The notes under the pieces are model-generated. The model ran no database searches and was not told where the DNA came from. It saw only the letters and a program-made list of their open reading frames with translations. From Anaerobacillus sp. (GTDB taxonomy: Bacteria > Bacillota > Bacilli > Bacillales_H > Anaerobacillaceae), in assembly GCA_007120055.1 (NCBI GenBank), contig SKOL01000384.1, positions 1 through 5,262 of the forward strand: 5,262 nt of DNA. The letters run 5' to 3'. Position 1 is the stretch's first letter. Each line of letters begins with the position of its first letter. Below are positions 4,405 to 5,262 of this stretch, piece after piece. Made by a program: the position numbers and the translations under genes.

Positions 4405-5262
4405 ATGGATAAACAAAACTGGGTGACTAATTACGAAAATTATGCGGAAAAAATTTTAGAAAAGTATAAAGCACCAGGAGCGGCCCTTGGTGTGGCGAAA
4501 GGTGGAGAAGTTGTTTATGAGCGCGGCGTCGGCCACCGAAATGTAGAAGAAAACTTAGAAGTTACGAAAGAGACGATCTTTGGAATTGCTTCGATTACAA
4601 AATCGTTTACGGGCGTTGCCATTATGCAGCTACAGGAAGCTGGAAAATTATCTGTAAATGATCGAGCGATTACTTATCTTCCAGAGTTAAAGTTTAATAG
4701 TAAAGAGCATACAGAGAAGGTGACAATCCATCATCTTCTTCACATACGGCAGGTTTACCGCCGCTACCAACGTTATATCATGCGATGAGAAGAACGATGG
4801 AAAATGATTCTTCTGTATCTGAAAAACAGCTTGAAAGATTAAAGCAACATGACCCGATCGATAATTATGATGAGTTAATGAAGTTTATTGGAGAGTTAGA
4901 AATTGATTTGTTAGGGGAACCTGGAACACAGTTTAGTTATTCCAATGATTCTTACGCCCTATTAGGAGCAATCATTGAAAGAGTAAGTGGTACACCTTAT
5001 GATGTTTACGTGACAGAGAACATTTTGAAGCCTGCAGGAATGGTAAGGAGTACGTTTGATATTGAAGCCGTTTTAAAATCAGATAATGTGACGATGTTAT
5101 ATGCATCAAAGGATACTGAAGGAGAAAAGGAAGTCTACGCCTCCCGTGCTTGGTGGGATTCAGAGGCAATGTATGCAGGTGGTTTTCTTCGCTCAACGTT
5201 AGCCGATATGCTAAATTACACGGAAATATTCCGTAATGCAGGTTTAGTAGGTGAAAATAGAA
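4405..5262 (+). pseudogene. Beta-lactamase-fold serine hydrolase (class C/PBP-like), frameshifted and cut by the window end
   Basis: The gene encodes a serine hydrolase of the beta-lactamase/penicillin-binding-protein superfamily, enzymes that act on D-Ala peptides, beta-lactams or esters. The first part has the nucleophile motif SITK (S63, K66 counted from ATG 4405) after IFGIA. The frame breaks near 4741: family proteins read LLTHTAGLP, but here CTTCTT is followed by CACAT instead of six bases, so one base is missing. The uncorrected product stops at 4786-4788. In the next frame, open from 4743 to the window end, HTAGLPPLP continues, then EPGTQFSYSNDSYALLGAIIE with the second motif YSN (4938-4946) and an MYAGGFLRS stretch. 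At least 286 residues would be encoded; the third motif lies outside. There is no signal peptide. ATG 4405 is preferred over 4381 because AAGTGGTG lies just upstream, though the site is weak. A sequencing error cannot be excluded. Confidence 0.85.

Noticed and set aside
4972..5196. 74-residue minus-strand frame inside the serine hydrolase
   Set aside because: It is antisense to sequence carrying the YSN motif and clear family similarity.
1..5262. CRISPR array, tRNA or rRNA gene, toxin-antitoxin pair or complete transposon
   Set aside because: No regularly spaced direct repeats, cloverleaf-like sequences, transposase frames or paired small toxin-antitoxin genes were seen.

Overview
The window looks like chromosomal DNA from a low-GC Gram-positive of the Bacillaceae. 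Ribosome binding sites are strong GGAGG types, TTG and GTG starts occur, and the proteins resemble Bacillus families: a CwlD-type cell-wall amidase, a MalL-type oligo-1,6-glucosidase remnant, a YggT-family membrane protein, a RimJ/RimL-type acetyltransferase and a beta-lactamase-fold serine hydrolase. The species cannot be fixed from the sequence.

Layout from left to right. A 30-residue CxxC...CxxC microprotein (15-107, +) faces a secreted Amidase_3 protein (154-846, -), with a perfect GC-rich hairpin between them. A palindromic GTGCCAGGCAC repeat (920-932) marks the exact left edge of an N-terminally deleted GH13 alpha-glucosidase (936-1394, +). This remnant faces a DUF1643-like protein (1464-2192, -) across a perfect 16-bp hairpin. 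A 385-base divergent spacer holds an AT-rich hairpin, a dispersed repeat and a good sigma-B-like promoter in front of a YggT-family gene (2578-2883, +). Further repeat copies lead to a second, nearly identical CxxC microprotein (3163-3255, +) with its own terminator. A short decayed reading frame (3355-3471, -) follows, then a GNAT acetyltransferase (3601-4152, +) ended by a palindrome that doubles as a terminator. Last is a serine hydrolase (from 4405, +) broken by a one-base frameshift near 4741 and running off the window.

The genes do not form an operon or pathway; strands alternate and three of the loci are damaged. What unites the region is a family of small modular repeats: a GGGACGG-type hairpin, a TTTCGRRGAGTGACA tail and a GTGCCWGGCAC palindrome. 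They sit in nearly every intergenic gap, at the edge of the GH13 deletion, at the end of the microprotein duplication and inside the stop codon of the amidase. I read the window as a genome segment remodelled by these repeats. The most interesting candidate for undescribed biology is the duplicated zinc-knuckle-like microprotein. No defence system, CRISPR array, RNA gene or complete transposon is visible.
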